From: Streptomyces nymphaeiformis
Lineage (GTDB): Bacteria > Actinomycetota > Actinomycetes > Streptomycetales > Streptomycetaceae
Assembly (NCBI RefSeq): GCF_014203895.1
Contig: NZ_JACHJY010000019.1
Span: 1 to 54,998, forward strand
Direction: 5' to 3'
DNA: 54,998 nucleotides
In this document: piece by piece, positions 43,891 to 52,195 of the stretch
Layout: the number at the start of each line of letters is the position of its first letter
How positions within the stretch are numbered: position 1 is the stretch's first letter
Translations under genes and position numbers: made by a program
Notes under the pieces: model-generated
The model's input: only the letters and a program-made list of their open reading frames with translations
What the model was told of the DNA's origin: nothing
Databases searched by the model: none

Positions 43891-45164
43891 GCGGTTTCCT
43901 CTGTGTGGGAACGGGTGGTGGGGCGGACGAGCAGCAGGAGCGCGGTGGCGGCGACCGCCGGCACGACCATTGCGGCGGCGCACCGGACGGCGGTGTCCGG
44001 GCCCCACAGCTGCCAGGCGAGTCCGAAGAGGACGGAGGAGGCGAGGTAGGCCAGGGCCTGCCCGGTCTGGATCAGCGCGAGGCCGGTGGTGCGCAGGTGC
44101 TCGGGGAGTACGGGGCCGGCCAGCGCCATCAGGACGCCGTCGGTCGCGGCGTAGAAGAGGCCGTGGAGCACCAGGACCAGGGCGACCAGCGGCCATCCGC
44201 GCAGGGAGGCGGTCAGGAGCAGGTAGACGCCGAGCAGGGCCGTGTAGCCGCCGAGCACGACCGGCACGCGGCCGATCCGGTCGGCCAGCGCTCCGATCGG
44301 GACGGCGAGCAGGAGGTAGACCAGGCTGGTGCCGACCGCGAGCAGCGGGAAGCTGCTCAGGGAGACCTCCTCCCGTCGTTGCAGGAGCAGGTAGACGAAG
44401 CCGTCGCCGATGACGGCGAAGCCGAGCAGGCAGGCCGCGACGAGCAGGCGGCGCACCGGCGCGGACCGCAGCAGCGCCACGGCCTCGCGCGGCGAGGGCG
44501 CGGCGGCGGGGGGTCGTTCGTCGTGGCGGTCCCGGACGAAGAGGACGAGGACGAGCACGCCGAGCGCCGCGACGCAGAAGCTGGTGACGAGGACGGCGTC
44601 GAAGGCCTGGCCGGAGGCCGCGAGGACGGCGAGCGCGACCAGCGGCCCGAGGAAGGCGCCGAAGCTGTCCATCGCGCGGTGCACGCCGAAGGCGCGGGCG
44701 AGGGCGTGCGGCGGGGCCGACAGGGTGATCAGGGCGTCCCGGGGAGCCGTACGGAGTCCCTTGCCGGCCCGGTCGGCGGCGATGACGAACCCGATCGCCC
44801 CGGCCGAGCGGCCGACCGCGAGCAGCCCGAGCTTGGCCAGCGCCGACATCGCGTACCCGACGCCCGCCACCGCCTTCGGCCTGCGGACCCGGTCCGCGAC
44901 GTACCCGCCGACGAGCCGCAGCAGCGCGGTCGCTCCGGTGTGGACGCCGTCGAGCGTGCCGTACGCCAGCGGGCTCATGGACAGCCCGAACACCAGGTAC
45001 ACCGGGAGGATCGCGGTGACCATCTCGGCGGAGACGTCGGTCAGCAGGCTGACCGTGCCGAGCGCGAACACGTTGCCGCCGACGGCCTTGATCCCGCGGA
45101 GGCGGGAACGGCCCGCGGGGGACGCGGCGTCGGTCCCCGGCCTGTCGATCGAGGACAGATACAT
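43887..45164 (-). CDS. MFS transporter
   Basis: A 425-aa protein with about twelve membrane helices. The motif A region is GGYVADRVRRPKAVAG after helix 2, and a second copy is GALADRIGRVPVVLG in the middle of the protein. The segment DRAGKGLRTAPRDALI is typical of a branch of actinobacterial exporters related to fosmidomycin-type and other small-molecule efflux pumps. The substrate is unknown. It is the first gene of a two-gene unit with the TolB-like protein. Confidence 0.9.
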   Translation of the reverse strand: MYLSSIDRPGTDAASPAGRSRLRGIKAVGGNVFALGTVSLLTDVSAEMVTAILPVYLVFGLSMSPLAYGTLDGVHTGATALLRLVGGYVADRVRRPKAVAGVGYAMSALAKLGLLAVGRSAGAIGFVIAADRAGKGLRTAPRDALITLSAPPHALARAFGVHRAMDSFGAFLGPLVALAVLAASGQAFDAVLVTSFCVAALGVLVLVLFVRDRHDERPPAAAPSPREAVALLRSAPVRRLLVAACLLGFAVIGDGFVYLLLQRREEVSLSSFPLLAVGTSLVYLLLAVPIGALADRIGRVPVVLGGYTALLGVYLLLTASLRGWPLVALVLVLHGLFYAATDGVLMALAGPVLPEHLRTTGLALIQTGQALAYLASSVLFGLAWQLWGPDTAVRCAAAMVVPAVAATALLLLVRPTTRSHTEETA

Positions 45165-45251
45165 GGGGGCGGACCTTTCGGGGCGGGGGAGGGGGCACGG
45201 GGGCGAGGGGGAGGGGCGCTCCCCTGCTCGGGGGAGGGAGCCGGGGAGGGG

Positions 45252-45280
45252 CCCTCCCCGGCCGGGAGGACCGGGGAGGG
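45252..45280 (-). terminator. hairpin after the metallophosphoesterase gene
   Basis: CCCTCCCCGG (45252-45261) pairs perfectly with CCGGGGAGGG (45271-45280) around a 9-nt loop, 21 bp after the phosphoesterase stop. It separates that gene from the MFS start at 45164. The surrounding 100 bp are strongly G-rich on the plus strand. Confidence 0.65.
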
Positions 45281-45301
45281 CACCCGTCGCTCATGTGCCC
45301 G

Positions 45302-46726
45302 TCAGTGGCAGGAGTTGGTGCCGCTGTCGGTGAAGGTCTTGCCCGACTGGGGGACGAACTGCCAGTCGTAGCTGTTGGAGTGCAGGGTCAGCTTCAGCAC
45401 GCCCCACGTGGTGCCGTCGCGGACCTCGCTGCCCGGCTGGATGGTGCCGAAGCCGTTGAGGCCGGTGCCGCCCATGCCGGCGACGAACTGCCGGATGCCG
45501 CGGGTGTTGTCCACGCCGCCGGTGGCGTTCATCGGGGCGAACCGCTCGTAGTCGTGGTTGTGCCCGGTGACGATCACCTCGGCGTTGTTGTCGTACAGCG
45601 CCTGGTACAGCGGCTGCACCGTGGTGGTCGAGCCGTGGCTGGAGCCGGAGGTGTAGCGCGGGTGGTGCCAGTACGCGACGGTGCACGGCTTGGTACTGGC
45701 CGCGAGGTCGTTCCGCAGCCACTGCTCCTGCGCCGAGCCGGCCGCGCAGGACACGACGGAGCAGTTGGAGTTGAGGGCCACGACGTGCCAGTTGCCCAGG
45801 TCGAAGGAGTAGTAGCCCTTCGTCGGGTCTCCCGCGGAGGCGCCGAAGTAGTTGAAGTATCCCGTCGCGCCCGAGGTGTTGTACTCGTGGTTGCCGGTCG
45901 CGGGCTTGGTGCGGGCCTTGTGCCGGCCCCACGTCGGGTTGTAGCAGTTGGTGTAGTCGGAGGCCGCGCCGTTCGGGTAGGCGGTGTCGCCGATCGCCAT
46001 GACCGTGCCGCTGATGCCGTCCAGGAGGTTGGCGGTGGCCTCGTCGCCCCCGGTGCCGCAGTCGGCGATGTCACCGGCGCCGACCAGGACGGGGTCCGCC
46101 GTCGGAGGCGTCGAGGTGGACGTGCTGGGGGTGGGCGTGGGGGTCGGGGCGGTGCCGGTGGTGATCACCAGCTGCGGCGCGTCGGCGCCGGACTCGCGGG
46201 AGTCGTAGTACGCGCCGTCGGCGTTGGTGGAGCTGCCGCCGAAGCCGAACGTGCCGTTGCCGGTCACCACGGAGGTCACGTCGACCTCGACCCACTGGTC
46301 GTTGGCCACCGAGCCGAGCGACGCGAGCGTGCCGCCGTCGATGACCGGCTTGTTGTTCCAGTTGACCGCGGTCTCGGACCAGGTGGTGTCGCTCATCGAC
46401 TTCCAGGTGCCGCCGCTGGCGCTGTTGCCGGTGCTGGTGACGCGGATCCGGAGCTTGGCGCTGGACACGGGGGCGGTGAGGCCGCTGACCGTGAACTTCA
46501 GGAACGACTGGCGCACCGGCGAGTTGTCGACGGTGAACAGCGAGGACGTGCCGTAGTTGGTCGTCGGAGTGGTGTCCTGCACATAGGTGTCGGCGACCGG
46601 TGTGAAGGTGCTGGTGGCCGCGCTGGCCGACGGTGCGGCCGTGAGCAGGGCCACGACGGCCGCGGTGGTGGTGGCGACCGCTGCGGTCGCCATGGACGCT
46701 CTTCGGATGTGGCGGATGCCCGTCAC
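45302..46726 (-). CDS. secreted DNRLRE-domain metallophosphoesterase
   Basis: A 474-aa exported enzyme. The signal peptide ends near residue 37 (PSASA-ATST). Residues ~40-190 match the DNRLRE/CBM96-like beta domain (DTYVQDTTPTTNYGTS, FLKFTVSGL, WSETAVNWNNKP). A Thr/Pro linker follows. The phosphoesterase is at ~213-470, with metal ligands in GAGDIAD (217-221), GDTAY (246-250), GNHEY (278-282) and GHNHDYERF. It resembles purple acid phosphatase-type enzymes and should release phosphate from an external substrate, held by the binding domain. GTG 46726 follows GGAAGG. A PHO-box-like sequence lies about 100 bp upstream. Confidence 0.92.
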   Translation of the reverse strand: MTGIRHIRRASMATAAVATTTAAVVALLTAAPSASAATSTFTPVADTYVQDTTPTTNYGTSSLFTVDNSPVRQSFLKFTVSGLTAPVSSAKLRIRVTSTGNSASGGTWKSMSDTTWSETAVNWNNKPVIDGGTLASLGSVANDQWVEVDVTSVVTGNGTFGFGGSSTNADGAYYDSRESGADAPQLVITTGTAPTPTPTPSTSTSTPPTADPVLVGAGDIADCGTGGDEATANLLDGISGTVMAIGDTAYPNGAASDYTNCYNPTWGRHKARTKPATGNHEYNTSGATGYFNYFGASAGDPTKGYYSFDLGNWHVVALNSNCSVVSCAAGSAQEQWLRNDLAASTKPCTVAYWHHPRYTSGSSHGSTTTVQPLYQALYDNNAEVIVTGHNHDYERFAPMNATGGVDNTRGIRQFVAGMGGTGLNGFGTIQPGSEVRDGTTWGVLKLTLHSNSYDWQFVPQSGKTFTDSGTNSCH

Positions 46727-46795
46727 GGAGATTCCTTCCGAGGTGAGGGTGGCGCCTCGTGCCTCGTGCGCGAGGCTGTGAGGAACCTAGGGATC

Positions 46796-46830
46796 CGCTA
46801 TGAGCCGTGACTACAGCCGCCGAATGAACC
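46796..46830 (-). promoter_or_regulatory. possible PHO box upstream of the phosphoesterase
   Basis: On the minus strand GGTTCATTCGG (46830-46820) fits the 11-bp Streptomyces PhoP repeat unit, and GGCTCATAGCG (46806-46796) is a weaker copy 24 bp downstream. Perfect PHO boxes repeat every 11 bp, so the spacing is two bases off. Placement about 70-100 bp before a secreted phosphatase gene supports the call; the mismatch weakens it. Confidence 0.3.
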
Positions 46831-46997
46831 TTTGACGCCTGGAACGTGAGCGTTCCCCCTTGTGGCGTGGATGTGTTGACAGGCCGTGGGTTCGGACCCC
46901 GCACGGCCCGGCGCGGCACCGAGAGTTCAACCGGCCCCCGCAACCGGGACATGGACACGTCACGCGGTCCACTCCTCGCCCGGCTCCACTCCTCGGC

Positions 46998-48215
46998 GTG
47001 ACGACACCGACTCCGGCGCCGGGACATCGAGGCGCACCCCGCAGGACGACCGGCGCCCGGCTCCGCTCCGTGCCGGGTGCAGTGGTGCTCGTGCTCGCGG
47101 GACTGCTCCTCGCGTGGTCGGCCCCGGCCGCTTCGGCGCACGTCCCGACAACGGACGGCACGTCCGTGATCCGTCAGGACGGGGCGTCCGTGCACTACGC
47201 CCTGGAGCTCGACTACGACACGCTGACGAAGGCCGCCGGCCTCGGCACGCTGCCGCGTACGACGAAGGACGCCGAACACCTGGCCTTCCTCGACGCCCAC
47301 CGCGCACAGCTCGCCACGTACCTCTCCGAGCGCCTCACCCTCACCCTCGACGGCTCGCCGTGCCCCGCCGCACTCGGCGACACGGGGATCGTGAAGCGGC
47401 AGCGGTTCCTCTACGCGCGCCTGCTCCTCACCTACCGGTGTCCGGGCACGGGCAGCGGCGAGTTCACCGTGCGGTACGGGGTGTTCTCCGAAGCCGACGC
47501 CATCGGTGCCGAGCACACCAACATGGTCGACTACGAACTCGGCGGGTCCGGCGGCAGCGACGTCTTCGACACCGGCCACCGCGAGCTGAAGGCCGGGCGG
47601 AGCGCCGCCGCCGCGGGCCGCGGCGCCCCGCCCTCCGGCGGTCCGGACCTCTCGTGGGCGTCGACCGGCCGGTTCGTGTCACTGGGCCTGGAACACATCC
47701 TGGGCGGCGCCGACCACGTGCTCTTCCTGGTGCTCCTGCTGCTCGGCGCGCAGGGCTGGCGCAGCGTCGTCCGCCTCGCGACCAGCTTCACGCTCGCGCA
47801 CAGCGTGACGCTCGCGCTGGCCGTGCTCGGCTGGGTCGACGTCCCCACCGAGATCGTCGAACCCCTCATCGCCCTGTCGATCGTGTACGTCGCCGTGGAG
47901 AACATCACGCGGGGCGAGTCGCGGCAGCGGGTCCTCGTCGTCTTCGGGTTCGGCCTGCTGCACGGTCTCGGCTTCGCCGGGGCCCTGGACTTCACCGACG
48001 GGTTCAGCGGCCGGCTGCTCGTCTCGCTCCTGAGCTTCAACGTCGGCATCGAACTCGGTCAGCTCGCCGTCGTCCTGGCGGCGTTCCCGCTGATCCTGCT
48101 CGCGCGCCGCCGCTCCTGGTCGGCGCTCGTCCACATCGGCGCGGCCGCCGCCGTCGGCCTCATCGGCCTCGTCTGGTTCGTCGAGCGCCTGCTGCCCCCG
48201 GGCGGCTCCGCGTAG
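46998..48215 (+). CDS. HupE/UreJ-family membrane protein
   Basis: About 405 aa. After a signal-like helix (VPGAVVLVLAGLLLAW, ending ASAHVP) comes an external domain of ~150 residues, then about six membrane helices of the HupE/UreJ type: SLGLEHILGGADHVLFLVLLLL, TSFTLAHSVTLALAVLG, FGLLHGLGFAGAL and SFNVGIELGQLAVV. HupE proteins take up nickel; this longer variant has no assigned role. The conserved His residues could bind a metal. The start is uncertain: GTG 46998 is the first plausible codon, and another GTG lies near 47069, closer to the signal helix. It is divergent from the phosphoesterase gene. Confidence 0.85.
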   Translation: MTTPTPAPGHRGAPRRTTGARLRSVPGAVVLVLAGLLLAWSAPAASAHVPTTDGTSVIRQDGASVHYALELDYDTLTKAAGLGTLPRTTKDAEHLAFLDAHRAQLATYLSERLTLTLDGSPCPAALGDTGIVKRQRFLYARLLLTYRCPGTGSGEFTVRYGVFSEADAIGAEHTNMVDYELGGSGGSDVFDTGHRELKAGRSAAAAGRGAPPSGGPDLSWASTGRFVSLGLEHILGGADHVLFLVLLLLGAQGWRSVVRLATSFTLAHSVTLALAVLGWVDVPTEIVEPLIALSIVYVAVENITRGESRQRVLVVFGFGLLHGLGFAGALDFTDGFSGRLLVSLLSFNVGIELGQLAVVLAAFPLILLARRRSWSALVHIGAAAAVGLIGLVWFVERLLPPGGSA

Positions 48216-48234
48216 CGGGCGATCCGGCGGCGCG

Positions 48235-48522
48235 TCAGGCTCCCTCCCTGTGCCACGGGGCGTCGGACCTGGTGGGGAGGGCGTCGGCGGTGAGGCGCAG
48301 GGCGAAGACCGGTGAGCCGGCGCCGGGGACGCGGCCGAGGTACGCGTGGCCGGTCATGTGGCACCAGGCGGGCAGGTCGAGGGGCGCGGCCGGGTCGGTG
48401 GCGACGACGTGGACGACGGCGCCCGGCTCGACGCCGTCGATCTCCTTGCGCAGGCGCAGGAGGAGCGTGACGCAGAGCAGGCCGGTGCCGTCGACGGTGA
48501 GGTCCGGCGCGGGGACGGTCAC
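48235..48522 (-). CDS. TusA/SirA-like sulfur-carrier protein
   Basis: A 95-aa protein with the TusA fold pattern: LTVDGTGLLC (Cys17) followed by helix LLLRLRKEI, then AVVHVVATDPAAPLDLPAWCHMTGHAYLG. Cys17 corresponds to the persulfide-carrying Cys of TusA, but the usual CPxP is CVTL here, so both prolines are lost. The GTG at 48522 overlaps the stop of the ArsR-rhodanese gene (GTGA), so the two are coupled. It probably accepts sulfane sulfur within this module. Confidence 0.85.
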   Translation of the reverse strand: MTVPAPDLTVDGTGLLCVTLLLRLRKEIDGVEPGAVVHVVATDPAAPLDLPAWCHMTGHAYLGRVPGAGSPVFALRLTADALPTRSDAPWHREGA

Positions 48523-49196
48523 GCCGCGTCTCCGGTGCGTACGGGGCGGTCGGCGAGGCGCCATTCGAGCATGCCGTCGTCGAGGCGGATCGCCCGGCGG
48601 CCGTGACCGGTGAGGAGCCGTACGGCGTCGTAGGCGAGCGCGCAGTACTCGCCGCGGCAGTAGACGACGACCTCGGCCTCCTCGGGCAGCTCGCCGATGC
48701 GGTCGGCCAGCTCGGCGACGGGGATGCAGAGCGCGCCGGGGATGTGCCCCGCGCGGTACTCCTCCGCCGGCCGGACGTCGAGCACCACGACGCCGCCGGC
48801 CGCGACCCGGTCGAGCAGCTCCTCGTGGGTGACCTCGACGGCGCCGTCCTCGCCGAGGTAGGCGTCCCGGGCGGCGGGTACGGCCGACTGGTGGCGGTCG
48901 GCGACCTTGCGCAGCAGGGCGAAGAGCCGGCCGACGTCGTCGCCCGCGAGCCGGTAGTGGATCCGTACGCCCTCGCGGCGGGTGGCGACGAAACCGGCCT
49001 GCTTGAGGGTCTGCAGATGGGCCGACGCGGTCGTCAGGTTGAGCCCGGAGGCCTTCGCCAGCGCGTCGACGGTGCGCTCGCCCTGGGCGAGCAGATCAAG
49101 CAGTTCCAGACGCTTTCCGCTGGCCAGCGCCTTGCCGCTGGCCGCGAACGCGTCGTAGAGAGCGGCCTTGCCGCCGCTCCTGGTGGCCTCTCGCAT
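48519..49196 (-). CDS. ArsR-family regulator fused to a rhodanese domain
   Basis: A 225-aa fusion. Residues ~20-90 are an ArsR winged helix (RLELLDLLAQGERTVDALAKASGLNLTTASAHLQTLKQAGFV). Residues ~125-215 are a rhodanese with the active loop YCRGEYCALAYD, giving Cys180 and Cys185. The ATG at 49196 is preceded by GGAGG at 5-bp spacing, so the upstream open frame is not used. The rhodanese Cys may sense persulfides and control DNA binding; this is inferred from other persulfide-sensing ArsR proteins. It is divergent from the MBL-rhodanese gene and shares its 89-bp promoter region. Confidence 0.93.
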   Translation of the reverse strand: MREATRSGGKAALYDAFAASGKALASGKRLELLDLLAQGERTVDALAKASGLNLTTASAHLQTLKQAGFVATRREGVRIHYRLAGDDVGRLFALLRKVADRHQSAVPAARDAYLGEDGAVEVTHEELLDRVAAGGVVVLDVRPAEEYRAGHIPGALCIPVAELADRIGELPEEAEVVVYCRGEYCALAYDAVRLLTGHGRRAIRLDDGMLEWRLADRPVRTGDAA

Positions 49197-49210
49197 TGCA
49201 TCCTCCACAT

Positions 49211-49220
49211 ATCCATGGAT
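49211..49220. promoter_or_regulatory. palindrome in the divergent sulfur-module promoter
   Basis: ATCCATGGAT is a perfect 10-bp palindrome located between the divergent starts at 49196 and 49286. On the plus strand TACTGT (49221-49226) directly after it resembles a -10 element. This places the palindrome where an ArsR-type repressor would act on both promoters. It overlaps the leader of the ArsR-rhodanese gene. Confidence 0.45.
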
Positions 49221-49285
49221 TACTGTAACTGAAGCCCCGCGGTGACGCTCCCCGCCCGGCACGGCACCTTCGGAAGGACGGCACG

Positions 49286-50665
49286 ATGGGTTTCGCCGAC
49301 GATCACCTGATTCCGCTGGTCGACCGAGGGCTGGGCAACAGCGCCTACCTCGTCGACCTCGGTGACGGCCGCGCCCTCGCCGTCGACGCCGGCCGTGACC
49401 TGCGCGCCCTGCACACCGCCGCCCGCGAGCGCGGACTGACCGTCGCCTACGCGGCCGACACGCACCTGCACGCCGACTTCCTCTCCGGCGCCCTCCAGCT
49501 CCGCCACGACCACGGCGCCGCCGTACTGGCCTCCGCCGCCGGTCACCGCGCCTTCGACCACCAGGGCCTCGCCGACGGCGACGAGGTCGACCTCGGCGGG
49601 CTCACCCTGCGGGCCCTGGCCACCCCCGGGCACACCGACGAGCACCTGTCCTTCCTGCTGCTCGACGGCGACCGGGAACTCGGGGTCTTCACGGGCGGCT
49701 CCCTGATCGTGAACTCCGCCGCCCGCACCGACCTGCTCGGCCCCGACCGTACGGAGGAGCTCGCCCGCGCCCAGTACCACTCCCTGCGCCGGCTGACCGA
49801 GCTCCCGGACGAGACCGCCGTCTGGCCCACCCACGGAGCCGGCTCCTTCTGCTCCGCACCGCCCGGCAAGGAGCGCACCTCCACCATCGGCGCCCAGAAG
49901 CGGGCCAACCCGCTGCTCGCCGCACCCGACGAGGACACCTTCGTACGGCGGCTCACCGCGGGCCTCGGCACGTACCCCGCCTACTTCGACCGGCTCGCCG
50001 AGGCCAACCGGCGAGGCCCCGCCGTCCTGACCGGCACCCCGCTCCTCCCGGAGCTCTCCGCCGAGCAGGTCCGCGCCCTCACGGCCGCCGGCGGGCGCGT
50101 CGTCGACGCGCGACCTGCCGTCGAGTACGCCGCCGGCCACATCCCCGGCTCCCTCTCCATCGCGCTGCGAAGCCAGTTCGCCACCTGGCTCGGCTGGCTC
50201 CTGCCCGACACCGCCCCGCTCGTCTTCGTCACCGGAGAGGGGCAGGACCCCGGCGAGATCGTCTGGCAGGCGTACAAGATCGGGTACGAGCGCCTCGCCG
50301 GCCGCCTCGCCGGAGGCATGCCCGCGTGGCTCGCCGACGGCAACGAGCAGGCGACGACCGCATTCGTCAGCGCGGAACGGGCCGGCGGCCGTCCCTACGT
50401 CGACGTCCGCCAGGAATCGGAGTTCACCGCCGGGCACGTCCCCGGAGCGCTCCACGTCGAACTCGGCGCGCTCGACCGTGCCGCCGCCGACGCTCCGAAC
50501 GGCGCCGTCGTCGCCTGCCGTCACGGCGAGCGCGCCATGACCGGAGCCGGCCTCCTCGAACGCGCCGGTCGCACCGGCATCGCCGTCCTCGACGGCGGAC
50601 CCGCCGACTACGCCGCCGCCCATGGCCAGGATCTCGTCCGGGGCCCGGAGGACACCCGCCCGTGA
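49286..50665 (+). CDS. MBL-fold hydrolase with two rhodanese domains (persulfide dioxygenase-like)
   Basis: A 459-aa fusion. The N-terminal metallo-beta-lactamase domain (~1-240) has THLHAD with His60, His62 and Asp64, His116 in TPGHTDEH and His183 in PTHGAGS, as in ETHE1/CstB-type persulfide dioxygenases. The last His of the usual HxHxDH is Phe65. Two rhodanese domains follow: the first (~265-355) lacks the catalytic Cys, its loop reading VFVTGEGQD; the second (~370-450) has Cys411 in ACRHGERA. It should oxidise or transfer sulfane sulfur. It overlaps the MFS gene by four bases. Confidence 0.93.
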   Translation: MGFADDHLIPLVDRGLGNSAYLVDLGDGRALAVDAGRDLRALHTAARERGLTVAYAADTHLHADFLSGALQLRHDHGAAVLASAAGHRAFDHQGLADGDEVDLGGLTLRALATPGHTDEHLSFLLLDGDRELGVFTGGSLIVNSAARTDLLGPDRTEELARAQYHSLRRLTELPDETAVWPTHGAGSFCSAPPGKERTSTIGAQKRANPLLAAPDEDTFVRRLTAGLGTYPAYFDRLAEANRRGPAVLTGTPLLPELSAEQVRALTAAGGRVVDARPAVEYAAGHIPGSLSIALRSQFATWLGWLLPDTAPLVFVTGEGQDPGEIVWQAYKIGYERLAGRLAGGMPAWLADGNEQATTAFVSAERAGGRPYVDVRQESEFTAGHVPGALHVELGALDRAAADAPNGAVVACRHGERAMTGAGLLERAGRTGIAVLDGGPADYAAAHGQDLVRGPEDTRP

Positions 50666-51924
50666 AGACCGCACTCCCCGTCGAAGACCGTCCGGCCGTC
50701 CGCCTCGGCCTGCGCGAGAACCGGCTCCAGTTCACCCTGCTCGTCGTCGTCAACGTCTGCGTCGGCGGCCTGGTGGGCCTGGAGCGCACCACCGTGCCGC
50801 TCATCGGCACCGAGACCTTCGGCCTCACCAGCGACCTCGCCGTGTTCTCGTTCATCATCGCCTTCGGCCTCACCAAGGCCCTGACCAACCTGGCCGCCGG
50901 GGCGCTGACCGCCCGCTTCCGCCGCAAGCAGCTCCTCCTCGCGGGCTGGCTGATCGGCGTGCCCGTCCCCTTCGCCCTCGCGTACGCGCCCTCGTGGGGC
51001 TGGATCGTCGCCGCCAACGTCCTCCTCGGCCTCAACCAGGGCCTGACCTGGTCGATGACCGTCAACATGAAGATCGACCTCGTCGGCCCGGCCCGACGCG
51101 GCCTGGCCACTGGCCTCAACGAGGCCGCCGGCTACACCGCCGTCGGCGTCACCGCCCTCCTCACCGGTTACCTCGCCACCACCCACGGCCTGCGCCCCGT
51201 CCCCGAACTCATCGGCGTCGTTTTCGTCGCCGCCGGGCTCGCCCTCTCGCTCCTCGTCCGCGACACCGCCGCCCACGTCGCCCTCGAACTCGCCCGGCAC
51301 GCCGAACCCCTGCCCACGGGCGAGGACACCGGCCTGAAGGCCACGTTCGCCCGCACCTCCTGGCGCGACCGCTCGCTGCGCGGCGCCAGCCAGGCCGGCC
51401 TGGTCAACAACCTCAACGACGGCCTCACCTGGGGCGTCTTCCCCCTCCTGTTCACCGACCACGGCCTCGGCATCGCCGCCGTCGGCCTGATCAAGGGCCT
51501 CTACCCCGTCCTCTGGGGCATCGGCCAGATCCCCACCGGCCACCTCGCCGACCGCGTCGGCCGCAAACCCCTCGTCGTCACCGGCATGCTCGTCCAGTCC
51601 GCCGGCTTCGTCCTCGCCCTCGCACTCCTCGACCGGCCCCTCCTCGCCGGCGTCCTGTCCGCCGTCGCCCTCGGCCTCGGCACCGCCATGGTCTACCCGG
51701 CCCTCATCGCCTCCGTCTCGGACCACGCGCACCCCGCCTGGCGCGCCAACGCCCTCGGCACCTACCGCTTCTGGCGCGACATCGGCTACGCCGCCGGCGC
51801 CCTCGTCGCCGGCATCCTCGCCGACCTCCTCGGCCTGAACGCCACCGTCATCGCCGCCGCCGCCCTCACCGCCGCCTCGGGCCTCCTCGCCGCCCGCTGG
51901 ATCACGGAACGCCCGAAGGGCTGA
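50662..51924 (+). CDS. MFS transporter of the sulfur module
   Basis: A 420-aa, twelve-helix transporter. The N terminus is LQFTLLVVVNVCVGGLVGLERTTVPLIG; motif A-like segments are AGALTARFRRKQLLLAG and GHLADRVGRKPLVVTG. The GTG at 50662 overlaps the stop of the MBL-rhodanese gene (GTGA), tying it to that enzyme. By context it may export the sulfur product (sulfite or thiosulfate) or an organic thiol; the sequence does not show which. Helix-rich regions have strong C bias in the third position. Confidence 0.9.
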   Translation: MKTALPVEDRPAVRLGLRENRLQFTLLVVVNVCVGGLVGLERTTVPLIGTETFGLTSDLAVFSFIIAFGLTKALTNLAAGALTARFRRKQLLLAGWLIGVPVPFALAYAPSWGWIVAANVLLGLNQGLTWSMTVNMKIDLVGPARRGLATGLNEAAGYTAVGVTALLTGYLATTHGLRPVPELIGVVFVAAGLALSLLVRDTAAHVALELARHAEPLPTGEDTGLKATFARTSWRDRSLRGASQAGLVNNLNDGLTWGVFPLLFTDHGLGIAAVGLIKGLYPVLWGIGQIPTGHLADRVGRKPLVVTGMLVQSAGFVLALALLDRPLLAGVLSAVALGLGTAMVYPALIASVSDHAHPAWRANALGTYRFWRDIGYAAGALVAGILADLLGLNATVIAAAALTAASGLLAARWITERPKG

Positions 51925-51988
51925 CGGCGCACGACGGGTGCGGTGTCCACGCACGTCACCGAGCAGACGTCGAGAAGCGGGGGCGGCC

Positions 51989-52195
51989 GTGCTCCGGTGC
52001 CTGAGTCCCGGGGAGAGAGCCGTCGCCGAGGTGTACGCCGCGAGCCGCATGACCTGGTCCCAGGCCGCCGAGACCGCCGGAGCGGACGACCCGGCGGCGT
52101 TCGGGGAGCGCGTACGGACGAAGCTCAAGCGACTGGGCAGGCGCCGGCAAGCCCGTGCGGCGGCTGCCGTGCGGCCCGCGGCGGTGGCGCGGTGA
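51989..52195 (+). CDS. tiny HTH protein (sigma region 4/LuxR-like)
   Basis: A 68-aa basic protein. LSPGERAVAEVYAASRMTWSQAAETAG reads as the helix-turn-helix core of sigma region 4 or LuxR domains, followed by DPAAFGERVRTKLKRLGRRRQ, and an Arg/Ala-rich tail. The start at GTG 51989 comes after a G-rich run; in-frame upstream sequence is not protein-like. It overlaps the next tiny gene by four bases (GTGA). Such small DNA-binding proteins paired with a membrane peptide appear in Streptomyces without assigned function. Confidence 0.65.
   Translation: MLRCLSPGERAVAEVYAASRMTWSQAAETAGADDPAAFGERVRTKLKRLGRRRQARAAAAVRPAAVAR

Noticed and set aside
46886..46915. tRNA 3' end or attachment-site remnant (T-arm-like GTGGGTTCGGACCCCGC)
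   Set aside because: The T loop lacks the invariant A58, and no acceptor stem, anticodon arm or CCA follows. No integrase is near.
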